This document shows positions 14,725 through 22,553 of a stretch of 33,150 nucleotides of DNA, one piece after another. The DNA lies in contig CACYCR010000189.1 of the NCBI GenBank assembly GCA_902772935.1, forward strand, positions 1 to 33,150. The letters run 5' to 3'. The DNA is from Oscillospiraceae bacterium (GTDB taxonomy: Bacteria > Bacillota > Clostridia > Oscillospirales > Acutalibacteraceae). The position numbers were made by a program, and so were the translations under genes. Numbering within the stretch: position 1 is the stretch's first letter; each line of letters begins with the position of its first letter. The notes beneath the pieces are model-generated. The model searched no databases. It was given only the letters and a program-made list of their open reading frames with translations, and was not told the DNA's origin.

Positions 14725-16764
14725 CTAATTGAGTGCAGCGCCCTTTGTACGGGCAAACAGTCGCTGCACAGCATCGTTGAGTGGTTGATGTGCCGGCAAT
14801 TGCAGCTGCGGGTCTTCCTTGATGATCTCATCTGCCGCCGCTTTGGCTTCCTTGAGCGTGGTCATATCGTCCAGAAGATCGGCAATTTTCATCTGCGGCA
14901 GACCATGCTGCCTTGCGCCGAAGAAATCACCCGGCCCGCGCAGGCGCAGGTCGGCGTCCGCAATCGCAAAGCCGTTGCTTGTCTGCTTCATGACGGCCAA
15001 CCGCTCTTTTGCGGTCTCACCCTCTGCATCGCTGATGAGAATGCAAAAGGATTGTTCACTGCCGCGCCCGACACGTCCGCGCAGCTGATGCAACTGCGAA
15101 AGCCCGAAGCGCTCCGCGTTTTCAACAACCATCAGCACTGCGTTCGGTACGTCGATGCCGACTTCAATGACCGTTGTTGCAACAAGCAGCTGCGTTGCGC
15201 CGCTCGCAAAGCTTTCCATGACGCGGGCCTTGTCCTTCGGTTTCAGCTTGCCGTGCAGCAGACCGACACGATACCCGGCAAATTCGCCCTTTGCGAGTTG
15301 CTTTGAGAAATCTGTCGCTGCGTGCAGGTCGCCCTCGCCCTCTTCAACGGCAGGGCAGACGATGTATGCTTGCAGCCCTTTGTCCAGATGCTGCCGAACA
15401 AATGCCCAGACCCGGGCATGATAGCTGCTGTCCACAACATAGGTGCGGATCTGCTGCCGCCCTTTCGGCAGCTCGTCGATGACGGAAATGTCCAGATCAC
15501 CGTAGATGATGAGGGAAAGCGTGCGCGGAATCGGCGTTGCGGACATGACAAGCACATGCGGCGCGCAGCCTTTTTCACTGAGCGTGCTGCGCTGGTGTAC
15601 GCCGAAACGATGCTGCTCGTCGGTCACAACCAGTCCGAGCGAGGCGAACTGCACATCTTCGGTGAGCAGCGCGTGGGTGCCGACAATGATCTGCACATCA
15701 CCGGCGGCGATGGCCGCTTTCACGGTTCGTTTCTCTTTAGGCGTCAGACTGCCGGTCAGCAGGACCACAGACAGCGTATCACCGAACAATTTGCAAAGGG
15801 TTTCGTAATGCTGCTTCGCGAGCAGTTCTGTCGGTGCCATCATCGCGCTCTGATGTCCGCTTTTCGCCATCAGAAAGAGAAGGGCTGCCGCAACCATGGT
15901 CTTGCCAGAACCGACGTCGCCCTGTACAAGCCGGTTCATGGCCGTCCCGCTTTGCAGGTCAGAAACGCAGTCGCCGATGGCCCGCTGCTGCGCGCCGGTC
16001 AGCGAGAAGGGGAGCAGTGCATAAAACGCTTCCAGGACGTCCGTTGCAACGCGGATGTTTGTTTTAACGCGCTCGGTGTGCCGCAGCTGTGCCATACCGC
16101 ACTGCAGAACAAACAGCTCTTCAAAAATGAGCCGCCGCCGTGCCACCATGGCGTCATGCTTGCTTTTCGGAAAATGAATGTTTTTGATGGCGAAGAGCTC
16201 GTGACAAAGCGAAAAGTGGCGCCGGATCGCATCCGGGATCAGATCACCGGGAGAAGCCGCTTCCCATAGCGGAATCGCATTATGAATGATGTTTGAAAGC
16301 TGCTTCGGATAAAGCCCCGCCGTCATCGGATAAACCGGGCGGAAGGGATCGGGCAGCGTTTCCGGCTCGATCAGCGGATTCGCCATTTCAAAGCTGCCGT
16401 TGCTGTATGTAACCTTTCCGTAAAAGAGAAAGGTTTCGCCTTCGATCAGCCGCTGCGCCGCAAACTGACTGTTGAAGATGACGATGTGCATTGTACAATC
16501 GCCGTCGGTGACAATCGTTTTGTAAATTGTCATGCCCTGTCGGATGCGTGCGGCGGAAACGGCAGTGCCGACGACTGCCTTGACACAGGCAGTTTCACCC
16601 GGCTGCAGGGCGGCGATTGGAGTGAAGACGCTGAAATCGAGATAGCGCCGCGGATAAAAATGAACGGCGTCATATACCGTATAGATGCCGAGCTTGTTCA
16701 GCAGCTTTGCACGCTGCTCGCCGACGCCTTTGATAAACTGGACATCCATGTCGAAGCCGTTCAT
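14725..16764 (-). CDS. recG: ATP-dependent DNA helicase RecG
   Basis: The 679-residue protein is RecG, the branch-migrating helicase that regresses stalled replication forks and processes Holliday junctions. The N-terminal wedge/OB region (about 1-150) includes the GVGEQRAKLLNKLGI helix-hairpin-like start. The helicase core has Walker A GDVGSGKT (282-289), the DEQH box (384-387), the SATPIPRT motif III, and the ATTVIEVGIDVPNA and QLRGRVGRG motifs near 540-590. Length is in the family range. An in-frame GTG three codons earlier overlaps the ribosome site; the ATG six bases after GAGGTG is preferred. It lies 15 bases after the FakA-like gene and is surely cotranscribed with it. Confidence 0.97.
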   Translation of the reverse strand: MNGFDMDVQFIKGVGEQRAKLLNKLGIYTVYDAVHFYPRRYLDFSVFTPIAALQPGETACVKAVVGTAVSAARIRQGMTIYKTIVTDGDCTMHIVIFNSQFAAQRLIEGETFLFYGKVTYSNGSFEMANPLIEPETLPDPFRPVYPMTAGLYPKQLSNIIHNAIPLWEAASPGDLIPDAIRRHFSLCHELFAIKNIHFPKSKHDAMVARRRLIFEELFVLQCGMAQLRHTERVKTNIRVATDVLEAFYALLPFSLTGAQQRAIGDCVSDLQSGTAMNRLVQGDVGSGKTMVAAALLFLMAKSGHQSAMMAPTELLAKQHYETLCKLFGDTLSVVLLTGSLTPKEKRTVKAAIAAGDVQIIVGTHALLTEDVQFASLGLVVTDEQHRFGVHQRSTLSEKGCAPHVLVMSATPIPRTLSLIIYGDLDISVIDELPKGRQQIRTYVVDSSYHARVWAFVRQHLDKGLQAYIVCPAVEEGEGDLHAATDFSKQLAKGEFAGYRVGLLHGKLKPKDKARVMESFASGATQLLVATTVIEVGIDVPNAVLMVVENAERFGLSQLHQLRGRVGRGSEQSFCILISDAEGETAKERLAVMKQTSNGFAIADADLRLRGPGDFFGARQHGLPQMKIADLLDDMTTLKEAKAAADEIIKEDPQLQLPAHQPLNDAVQRLFARTKGAALN

Positions 16765-16779
16765 GGGATTCACCTCGGT

Positions 16780-17637
16780 TCAGACGCGTTGATAAACGCA
16801 GTTTTCAATCGAAATATCTGTCAGATTGCCGAAGCGCATGGCAGCTGCCAATACACGGTCCGGCTGATTGGTTTTGAGCGAAAAAAAGAAAATGTCGGCT
16901 CGCCGGTTCACCTGTACGGCGTCGCCGAGCGGCTGCAGCTTTTGCAGCAGAACATCCGGTGTGACCGGCGCTTTGGAAAGAACGGCACATGAGACTGCAT
17001 AGGTGTAGCCGGCGTTGGCGCCGTGTTTGGAAAAGAGAATGTTGTTCTCCTGTACGGCATCGACGCCGTTGCTGAGAAATTCACTGACGCCGTCAAGGAT
17101 CAAAGACAACCCCAGCGCACCGGGATCCGGCGGATCCTTCGGCTGCAGATATGTGTGGGTCGCGGCGGCAAGCAGCCGCCAGGCTTCCGGCAGGGTGCAG
17201 GTTTTGCAGGTTGCGGCCTGCTGTTTGCAGTGCTGCACAAGACCGAGCATTGTGCCGTCGGTCACAGGGTCGGGCAGCAGCGTGTATGCGCGCGCGGCAG
17301 CACGGGAAAACGCATCTTCGAGTCCTGCGCTGTCCAACCTGCCGCGCAGGGTAACTGCTTCGGAAAAGCCCTTGCATAACGCGGCCAAAATGGCGCCGGC
17401 GTTGCCTTTGGAAAAGCGCAGCATGGATTTTGCCGCGCGTTCAAGCAGTTCGCAGACGCTGAGCGATTCGTCCCGTTTGATGGCTTCCACACCCGCTTTC
17501 CATGTGCGGCAAAGGTTGGAGCCGGTATCAAAATCGGCGACGGGAAAGAAGTTCCAAGCGTCCAGCGCGGCACGCGCCGCGGTCAGTTTGTTGAATGCGC
17601 AAAACAACGCACGAACGGTTTTTTCACTGTCGGTCAT
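16780..17637 (-). CDS. Shortened FakA/DAK2-domain protein
   Basis: The 285-residue product has the DAK2 (DhaL-like) nucleotide-binding signature NFFPVADFDTGSN (29-41), corresponding to NVFPVPDGDTGTN of FakA/YloV, and a KGNAGAILAALCKGF block near 80-95. Its end, with KTNQPDRVLAAAMRFGNLTD followed by ISIEN, matches the middle segment of FakA. FakA phosphorylates FakB-bound fatty acids and is normally about 550 residues, so this copy lacks the C-terminal FakB-interacting part. One Gly of the DGDTG motif is Phe, but two Asp remain. It may be a divergent or inactive relative, and kinase activity is uncertain. In many Firmicutes yloV neighbours recG, as here. ATG 17637 follows AGGAG; that site is inside a hairpin arm. 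Confidence 0.78.
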   Translation of the reverse strand: MTDSEKTVRALFCAFNKLTAARAALDAWNFFPVADFDTGSNLCRTWKAGVEAIKRDESLSVCELLERAAKSMLRFSKGNAGAILAALCKGFSEAVTLRGRLDSAGLEDAFSRAAARAYTLLPDPVTDGTMLGLVQHCKQQAATCKTCTLPEAWRLLAAATHTYLQPKDPPDPGALGLSLILDGVSEFLSNGVDAVQENNILFSKHGANAGYTYAVSCAVLSKAPVTPDVLLQKLQPLGDAVQVNRRADIFFFSLKTNQPDRVLAAAMRFGNLTDISIENCVYQRV

Positions 17638-17719
17638 CGACCTCACTCCTTTTTGTGCTTTCACAAAAAGAGTATGCGCCGATGCGTCCGAAAATTTTCA
17701 GACGGAACACCGATTGCAA
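17624..17719 (-). CDS. Possible 31-codon TTG-start ORF overlapping the FakA-like start
   Basis: Directly after the stop codon of the substrate-binding protein gene an AAAGGAG lies nine bases before a TTG. The TTG opens a 31-codon frame beginning MQSVFRLKIFGRIG. The frame reads through the hairpin that covers the next ribosome site and ends 14 bases inside the FakA-like gene. Translation of it could unfold that hairpin and couple the two genes. There is no homology evidence and it may be chance. Confidence 0.25.
   Translation of the reverse strand: MQSVFRLKIFGRIGAYSFCESTKRSEVDDRQ
17649..17670 (-). promoter_or_regulatory. Hairpin covering the FakA-like ribosome binding site
   Basis: On the minus strand a 9-bp stem CTTTTTGTG / CACAAAAAG with a 4-base loop places the first bases of AAAAAGGAG in its 3' arm, 12 bases before the ATG. 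Confidence 0.5.
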
Positions 17720-17733
17720 AAATTATTTCTCCT

Positions 17734-19278
17734 TTATGAGATGCCCCAGGAATAGGCGTTGGCGTAAACGTCACTCTCGCTGCCGGTGCCCTCATAACTG
17801 AGGGTACGGGTGTAGAACATGACCGCGTTCCGGTAGCACAGCGGCAGGAACGGCAGCGTTTCGTCAAAGACCTTAATAAACGTCGGTACGTCAATCGTGC
17901 CGCGCCGATAATCGCGCAGCGCATCCTTGACCACCTGCAGTTCGCCGATCCCGTAGCGCAAGGCGCCGTCATCATCGAAAAAGACGGACAGATCCATGTC
18001 GGGCGTCAGCTTGACTTCGCCGAGATACATGGAAAACGCGCCGGACTGCAGTTGGGACTGATAGCTTTCAAAGGAGAGGACCTGCAGATTGATATCGATA
18101 CCGAGGTCTTCGAGCGCTGACGCAATGCGGCGTGCAAGCGTGACCCGGTGTTCGTTTTCTTCATTGACCAGAAATGTCAGCGAGAGCAGTTCGTCATTCT
18201 TGCTGCGCACCGTGGAAGTGCTGTAGGCGAAGCGGTAGCCCGCTTTGTTCAGCAGATCGGCAGCAGATACCGCAGCACTTTGCGTCGGCCGTTCGGTATC
18301 GTCTGCTGGCGGCAGTTTGCTCCAATTGGGGTTGAAGGGCGTTTCGGCGACGGTGGCGTTCGTGCCGTAGATGTCGTCAATGAGCGCTGTGCGGTCAACG
18401 GCAGCGCTGATCGCACGACGCAGTGCGGGATCCTGCAGGACGGAATCCTTGCTGTTGAAACCGAGATAGACGAGGTTGTTCAACGGAATCTGTGCCGTGT
18501 GCGCGGAGATGATGCGGTTGGTCTCCGTTTCCGGGTCGCAGAACAGACAGGACAAATCGCCGATCTGCAGCAGATAGTGTTTGTTTTCGCGCATGCTGAT
18601 GTCCAGCAGCGAGATGGTCTGCTGCTCCATTTCTTCGTTCGCCGCAGTGTCCTCGTTGCGGACAAGCTGCATATGGCTGCCTTTGCCCTTGAGGATATAG
18701 CGGCCGCTGCCGACAGGGTGATCATTGGTTGCAGTGCCGAATTTCACAATCGGAAAATCCAGACAGTTTGCGCAATCCACATTCGGCGAAAGCAAAACAA
18801 AGCTGACCGTGGTTTCATCGGAAACGGTGCAGTTGAAAATGTTCAGCAGCCGCGCCTTGTAAAACGGGCTTTCTTTTGCGTACCCGAAGGAATACACAAC
18901 GTCGCGTGCCGTCAGCAAATCGCCGTTGGAAAAGCGGATGTCATCGCGCAGCGTCACGGTTGCGGTTGTATCGTCAAGCTGAATGTCCGTTGCGAGAGAG
19001 GGGATGGCGTTGAACATGTCATCGACCCGGAACAAGGAATCAAACAGCAATGTGGACAGATCATGATTGTGGGTGCTTTCGGTCTGAAACGGATTCAGCG
19101 TGTCAGTCGAGGTGTAGGGCAAAACGACCTTTTTGGTCGGCGTGTCAGTTGTCACGTCGGTTGCCGCGGTGGTTTCGGGCGGCGCAGAAGTTGTTTCTTC
19201 CGGCGCGGCCGGCGTTTTGCCGCAGCTGCACAGCGTGACAAGCAGCAGCGCGCAAAGCAGCGCGGAGATTCTTTTCAT
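17734..19278 (-). CDS. ABC transporter substrate-binding lipoprotein, peptide/nickel (SBP_bac_5) family
   Basis: The 514-residue protein starts with a lipoprotein signal (MKRISALLCALLLVTLCSCG, lipid-anchored Cys19) and a Thr/Glu-rich linker (about 22-50). The mature part follows the family-5 oligopeptide-binding fold. DTLNPFQTEST, ATVTLRDDIRFSNGDLLTA, the RDVVYSFGY block and LRRAISAAVDRTALID are typical of OppA/DppA. These lipoproteins capture peptides or similar ligands outside the membrane for an ABC permease. No permease or ATPase genes are adjacent, so it is an orphan component whose partner must be elsewhere. The ATG is chosen because AGGAGG lies 8 bases upstream and the lipobox then fits; the frame is open 41 codons further. 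It follows ymdB by about 90 bases. Confidence 0.92.
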   Translation of the reverse strand: MKRISALLCALLLVTLCSCGKTPAAPEETTSAPPETTAATDVTTDTPTKKVVLPYTSTDTLNPFQTESTHNHDLSTLLFDSLFRVDDMFNAIPSLATDIQLDDTTATVTLRDDIRFSNGDLLTARDVVYSFGYAKESPFYKARLLNIFNCTVSDETTVSFVLLSPNVDCANCLDFPIVKFGTATNDHPVGSGRYILKGKGSHMQLVRNEDTAANEEMEQQTISLLDISMRENKHYLLQIGDLSCLFCDPETETNRIISAHTAQIPLNNLVYLGFNSKDSVLQDPALRRAISAAVDRTALIDDIYGTNATVAETPFNPNWSKLPPADDTERPTQSAAVSAADLLNKAGYRFAYSTSTVRSKNDELLSLTFLVNEENEHRVTLARRIASALEDLGIDINLQVLSFESYQSQLQSGAFSMYLGEVKLTPDMDLSVFFDDDGALRYGIGELQVVKDALRDYRRGTIDVPTFIKVFDETLPFLPLCYRNAVMFYTRTLSYEGTGSESDVYANAYSWGIS

Positions 19279-19302
19279 CGGGAGCCTCCTTTTTGGACGA
19301 TG

Positions 19303-19357
19303 CCGCACGGAAAAGGGTGCGGATGATATGCTGTATATACAGCAGAGAGATCTGCTG
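19303..19357 (-). promoter_or_regulatory. Structured region before the substrate-binding protein gene
   Basis: Within the 89 bases between ymdB and the lipoprotein gene lie a CCGCAC/GTGCGG stem (19303-19322), a perfect 14-base palindrome GCTGTATATACAGC (19330-19343) and an overlapping CAGCAGA/TCTGCTG hairpin (19340-19357). The palindrome could be an operator. No clear promoter hexamers accompany it. Confidence 0.45.
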
Positions 19358-19367
19358 CGGTGATGAA

Positions 19368-20141
19368 TCAGGTCAGGCGGATGCGCTGTACGCTTCGGCA
19401 CAGACCGCTTTTTTCATCAATGTCAAAGATGCAGCCTTCCATGCTGCAGTCTTCACTTTCTTCCGTGTCAAAGCGCACGGGCAGATGGGTGCGGAATTTT
19501 TCAATGACCAGCTCTTTTTTGACACCGAGCACCGTATTCTGCGCACCGCACATGCCGAGGTCGGTGATATACCCCGTGCCGCCGGGCAGCACCCGTTCAT
19601 CCGACGTCTGTACATGGGTGTGCGTACCGACGACAGCGGAAACCTTTCCGTCGAGGTAATAGCCCATGGCGAGCTTTTCCGAGGTCGCTTCCGCATGGAA
19701 GTCCACGAGAATGATCCGGCAGCCGTCAGTCTCTTTCAAGGCGGCGTCTGCGGCGGCAAAGGGATTGCCCAGCGCTTCGAGGTACATGGTGCCCATCAGA
19801 TTGATGACCGCAACGCGAAAGCGCCCGCAGTCAAGAATGCCGACGCCTTTGCCGGGCGTGCTTGCGGGAAAGTTGTATGGCCGCAGGATGGCAGGGTCGC
19901 TGTCGTAAAGATCGAACATTTCCCGCCGGCGGAACGCGTGGTTGCCTGTTGTGATGAGGTCCACGCCGGCGCTGAACAGTGTGCGTGCGACCTGTGGCGT
20001 CAGACCGTTGCCTTTGGCGGCGTTTTCGCCGTTGGCAATGCAGACGTCAATGTGCGCAAAGCGCTTGAATGCGGCCAGCTTTTTTTGCAGAAAGTCGCAG
20101 CCGCTTTGCGACACCACGTCGCCCAGTACCAGAAGTTGCAT
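19368..20141 (-). CDS. ymdB: YmdB-family metallophosphoesterase
   Basis: The 257-residue product matches the YmdB/TIGR00282 family, dinuclear-metal phosphodiesterases; B. subtilis YmdB acts on 2',3'-cyclic nucleotides and affects the biofilm/motility choice. Metal-ligand motifs are in order: LGDVV (Asp8), NGENAAKGNGLT, TTGNHAF, VDFHAEATSEK and GTHTHVQTSDE. Length is close to the usual about 260. The helper region GNHAFRRREMFDLYD departs slightly from the usual wording, but all ligands are present. The start codon lies 9 bases after the stop of the histidine phosphatase gene, whose last codons contain the GAGG ribosome site. Translation of the two is probably coupled. Confidence 0.95.
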   Translation of the reverse strand: MQLLVLGDVVSQSGCDFLQKKLAAFKRFAHIDVCIANGENAAKGNGLTPQVARTLFSAGVDLITTGNHAFRRREMFDLYDSDPAILRPYNFPASTPGKGVGILDCGRFRVAVINLMGTMYLEALGNPFAAADAALKETDGCRIILVDFHAEATSEKLAMGYYLDGKVSAVVGTHTHVQTSDERVLPGGTGYITDLGMCGAQNTVLGVKKELVIEKFRTHLPVRFDTEESEDCSMEGCIFDIDEKSGLCRSVQRIRLT

Positions 20142-20150
20142 AAGCTTGCC

Positions 20151-20855
20151 TCACTCGTCAATATATTCGCTGATGTCAAAGTCGTCGTCTGCCGGGTAGT
20201 AATCCCAACCGTCGTAATAATTGTCTGCCGCCTCCTGGGGTGATGCGGGCAGTTCCTGAATGACTTCGGCCTTTTGTCCGGCCATCCAGAGGATCGGATC
20301 GATGCGCACCGTATAGCCGCAGCCGGAGGGCGTGAGCCAGTCGGTCGGCTTTGCCTCGGGTATGCCGAAGTTGGAAAGGATCGTCATCAGTACGCCGCCG
20401 TGCGTGATGATGCAGGCGTCTTGCGTGTTCGTCTTGAGCAACCCCTCTACGATGTGGACGAAGATGTTGCAGACGCGCTCTGCAAATTCCGCGTTACTTT
20501 CGCCAAAGGGCGGCTTCACATCCGGTTCGCCGCTGAGCCAGCGGTCAAACAGCGCCTGCTTTTTATGCAGTTCCTCTGCGCTGCGGCCTTCAAATTCACC
20601 GAAGTCGTATTCAATCAGCGCGTCCATTTCGATCGGCTTGACAGCGGGAAACAGAATTTTTGCCGTTTCAAGACACCGGGAAAGGGGACTGGAAAACACA
20701 ACGCCGCAATCGGGGTAGCGATAGGTTTCCTTCATTTCTTTCAGTTGCAATCTGCCTTGTTCGCACAGCGGCAGGTCCGTGTGCCCGACATACAGCCCGT
20801 CCAGATTGCCCTGCGTCAGACCGTGGCGGATCAGATGAAGACGAATGGTATTCAT
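20151..20855 (-). CDS. Histidine phosphatase (phosphoglycerate mutase-like) family protein
   Basis: The 234-residue protein has the LIRHGLT signature (Arg10, His11, Gly12; His11 is the phospho-acceptor), SSPLSRCLETA (Arg60), a Glu in YDFGEFEG and the second catalytic His152 in ITHGGV. This is the cofactor-independent-looking branch that includes CobC/PhoE-type phosphatases; no cobalamin genes are near, so the substrate is open. An unusual acidic, Tyr/Asp-rich tail (about 205-234) follows the catalytic domain. The ATG with AGGAG seven bases upstream is preferred over a start eight codons earlier. A consensus-like promoter lies 40-65 bases upstream, probably serving the whole run down to recG. 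Confidence 0.92.
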   Translation of the reverse strand: MNTIRLHLIRHGLTQGNLDGLYVGHTDLPLCEQGRLQLKEMKETYRYPDCGVVFSSPLSRCLETAKILFPAVKPIEMDALIEYDFGEFEGRSAEELHKKQALFDRWLSGEPDVKPPFGESNAEFAERVCNIFVHIVEGLLKTNTQDACIITHGGVLMTILSNFGIPEAKPTDWLTPSGCGYTVRIDPILWMAGQKAEVIQELPASPQEAADNYYDGWDYYPADDDFDISEYIDE

Positions 20856-20892
20856 AACCGGCTCCTTTGTTGTTTGCATATATAATCATTTC

Positions 20893-20921
20893 ATTATAAC
20901 ACAAAATCCGTGCAGTTGCAA
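20893..20921 (-). promoter_or_regulatory. Promoter of the histidine phosphatase-ymdB run
   Basis: On the minus strand TTGCAA (20916-20921), 17 bases, then TATAAT (20893-20898). Confidence 0.75.
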
Positions 20922-20963
20922 GTTTTGCGTGCAGATTCGCTGCAATGTGCGTGTTTCATAAGA

Positions 20964-20994
20964 AACAAGGCCACCCCAAAAGAGTGGCCTTGTT
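20964..20994 (-). terminator. Terminator of the M20 peptidase gene
   Basis: An 11-bp stem AACAAGGCCAC / GTGGCCTTGTT with a 9-base loop lies just beyond the peptidase stop. On the minus strand the stem is followed by TCTTATG, a short T-rich tail. Confidence 0.75.
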
Positions 20995-21005
20995 CTGCAA
21001 TATCC

Positions 21006-22475
21006 TTATTCCGCACTGCAGTCACGGATGTAATTTTTGAAGAAGATCAGTGCGTCTTCCATGCAGGAGATCGGGATGCGCTCATTTGTGCCGTGGGTGC
21101 AAAGCAGCAACTCCGTGCTGGCGCGGAAGGGCGCGTAGCGATAAATGTTTTCGCAGATCGGTTCATAGTTGCATGCGTCGGTGCCACCCATCACAAGGAA
21201 CGGTGCGACAATGGCGTTCGGTTCAATCTGTTTGCAAATGCGCGCGATGATGTTGAACGCGCGGGAATCCGTCGGTGAGAATGACGACGCCTCTTTGCTG
21301 TTGAGGACGTTCACTTCGATCTTTTTGTTGCGGACGACCTTTTTGATGTGCCTGACAATGTCTTCGGTCGAGACGCCGGGCATGGCGCGGAAGTTGACCG
21401 TAATGGACGCACGCTGCGGCAAAACGTTGGATTGCGGGCTGCCCTGCGTCATGGTGACGCCGGTCGTGGTGCGCACCATGCAGGCGGCCGGCGGGATCTG
21501 CTTTGCAACCTGCAGCAGCAGCGGATACAGCAGCGGCAGATTGCAGGTGATCAGGCGGATCGGATAGGTGCAGCTGCGGCCGACAGAATCGATCAGTGAC
21601 TTCATATGGCCGGATAAGGAGGCTTTGAACTGATGATTCTCGAGGTCCTTGATGACGTCAGCGAGAATGCCGACAGCGGAGTGCTTCGGCGGCTGCGAAG
21701 AGTGGCCGCCTTTTGCGTTGACGGCGATCTCAATATCAGTGAAGCCTTTTTCCGCAATGCCGATGCCTGCGAGGTATTTGTTGTTCAGAACGCCGGGTAC
21801 ATGGACGGGCAGCATGGCGCCGCCTTCATCCAGTACGGCATCAAGATGGATGCCTTTTTTGCGCAGATAGTCCATGATGTCGTGCGCACCGTTCTGATCG
21901 TTGGCGACGATCTCTTCGTTGTCGCCGAAGAGCAGATAGACGTCGCGTTCCGGCTGATAGCCGTCTTCCAGCAGTGATTCCACCGCTTCCAGCACGCAGA
22001 TCACATGGTTCTTCATGTCGAGAGCGCCGCGGCCCCAGATGAACTCTCCGTCGTCAAAACCTTCAAACGGCGGATGCTTCCAATCACCTTCCGTACCGCG
22101 GGAGACGGGGACAACGTCCTGATGTCCGAGCAGTGCGATCGGGTCAAGGTCGCTGCGGGTACCTTTCCAATGGTAGACGAGGTTTGACGGCGGAACGATC
22201 TCGCGGGTGAGATGTTCTTTGACCAGCGGATAGGCCTCATCAAAGAAGTCACGCAGCTTTTTGAATTCGTTCCAGTCGACCTGATCCGGGTCGCGGTGCG
22301 AAATTGTTTTGATCTGAATGGCGCTTGTCAGGTGCTTGCGATAACGGTCGACATGGACCTGTTCTTTCTGCAGCGGCGGCGCCTGCATCTTTTTCGGGCG
22401 GTAAAACGCAGCGTGTACGGCGTTGCCGACGGCTGCAGCGCCGAGTGCGCCGAGAACGATGTTGGATTTTTTCAT
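21006..22475 (-). CDS. M20 family metallopeptidase (PM20D1/carboxypeptidase S type)
   Basis: The 489-residue enzyme is an M20 dinuclear zinc peptidase. It carries the ligands His118 and Asp120 in LLGHQDVVPV, Asp153 in GRGALDMKN and the Glu187-Glu188 pair in LLFGDNEEI. A dimerisation-domain GGHSSQPP segment and a terminal MGGTDACNY region are also present. The WKHPPFEG and GALDMKN wording is that of the PM20D1/CPS-like branch, which hydrolyses N-acyl amino acids or dipeptides. An N-terminal hydrophobic stretch (about 5-22) lacks a clear cleavage site and may be a membrane anchor. The ATG with AAAGGAG upstream is preferred over an earlier codon that overlaps the promoter. Confidence 0.94.
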   Translation of the reverse strand: MKKSNIVLGALGAAAVGNAVHAAFYRPKKMQAPPLQKEQVHVDRYRKHLTSAIQIKTISHRDPDQVDWNEFKKLRDFFDEAYPLVKEHLTREIVPPSNLVYHWKGTRSDLDPIALLGHQDVVPVSRGTEGDWKHPPFEGFDDGEFIWGRGALDMKNHVICVLEAVESLLEDGYQPERDVYLLFGDNEEIVANDQNGAHDIMDYLRKKGIHLDAVLDEGGAMLPVHVPGVLNNKYLAGIGIAEKGFTDIEIAVNAKGGHSSQPPKHSAVGILADVIKDLENHQFKASLSGHMKSLIDSVGRSCTYPIRLITCNLPLLYPLLLQVAKQIPPAACMVRTTTGVTMTQGSPQSNVLPQRASITVNFRAMPGVSTEDIVRHIKKVVRNKKIEVNVLNSKEASSFSPTDSRAFNIIARICKQIEPNAIVAPFLVMGGTDACNYEPICENIYRYAPFRASTELLLCTHGTNERIPISCMEDALIFFKNYIRDCSAE

Positions 22476-22508
22476 GGGTTCATCTCCTTTTGATTCTGTA
22501 ACATGCAT

Positions 22509-22537
22509 ATTATACTCTCTTTAACGGATAAAAGCAA
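22509..22537 (-). promoter_or_regulatory. Promoter of the M20 peptidase gene
   Basis: On the minus strand TTGCTT (22532-22537), 17 bases, then a perfect TATAAT (22509-22514), within the 78 bases after mfd. Confidence 0.65.
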
Positions 22538-22553
22538 ATGTTTTTCTGCATAT

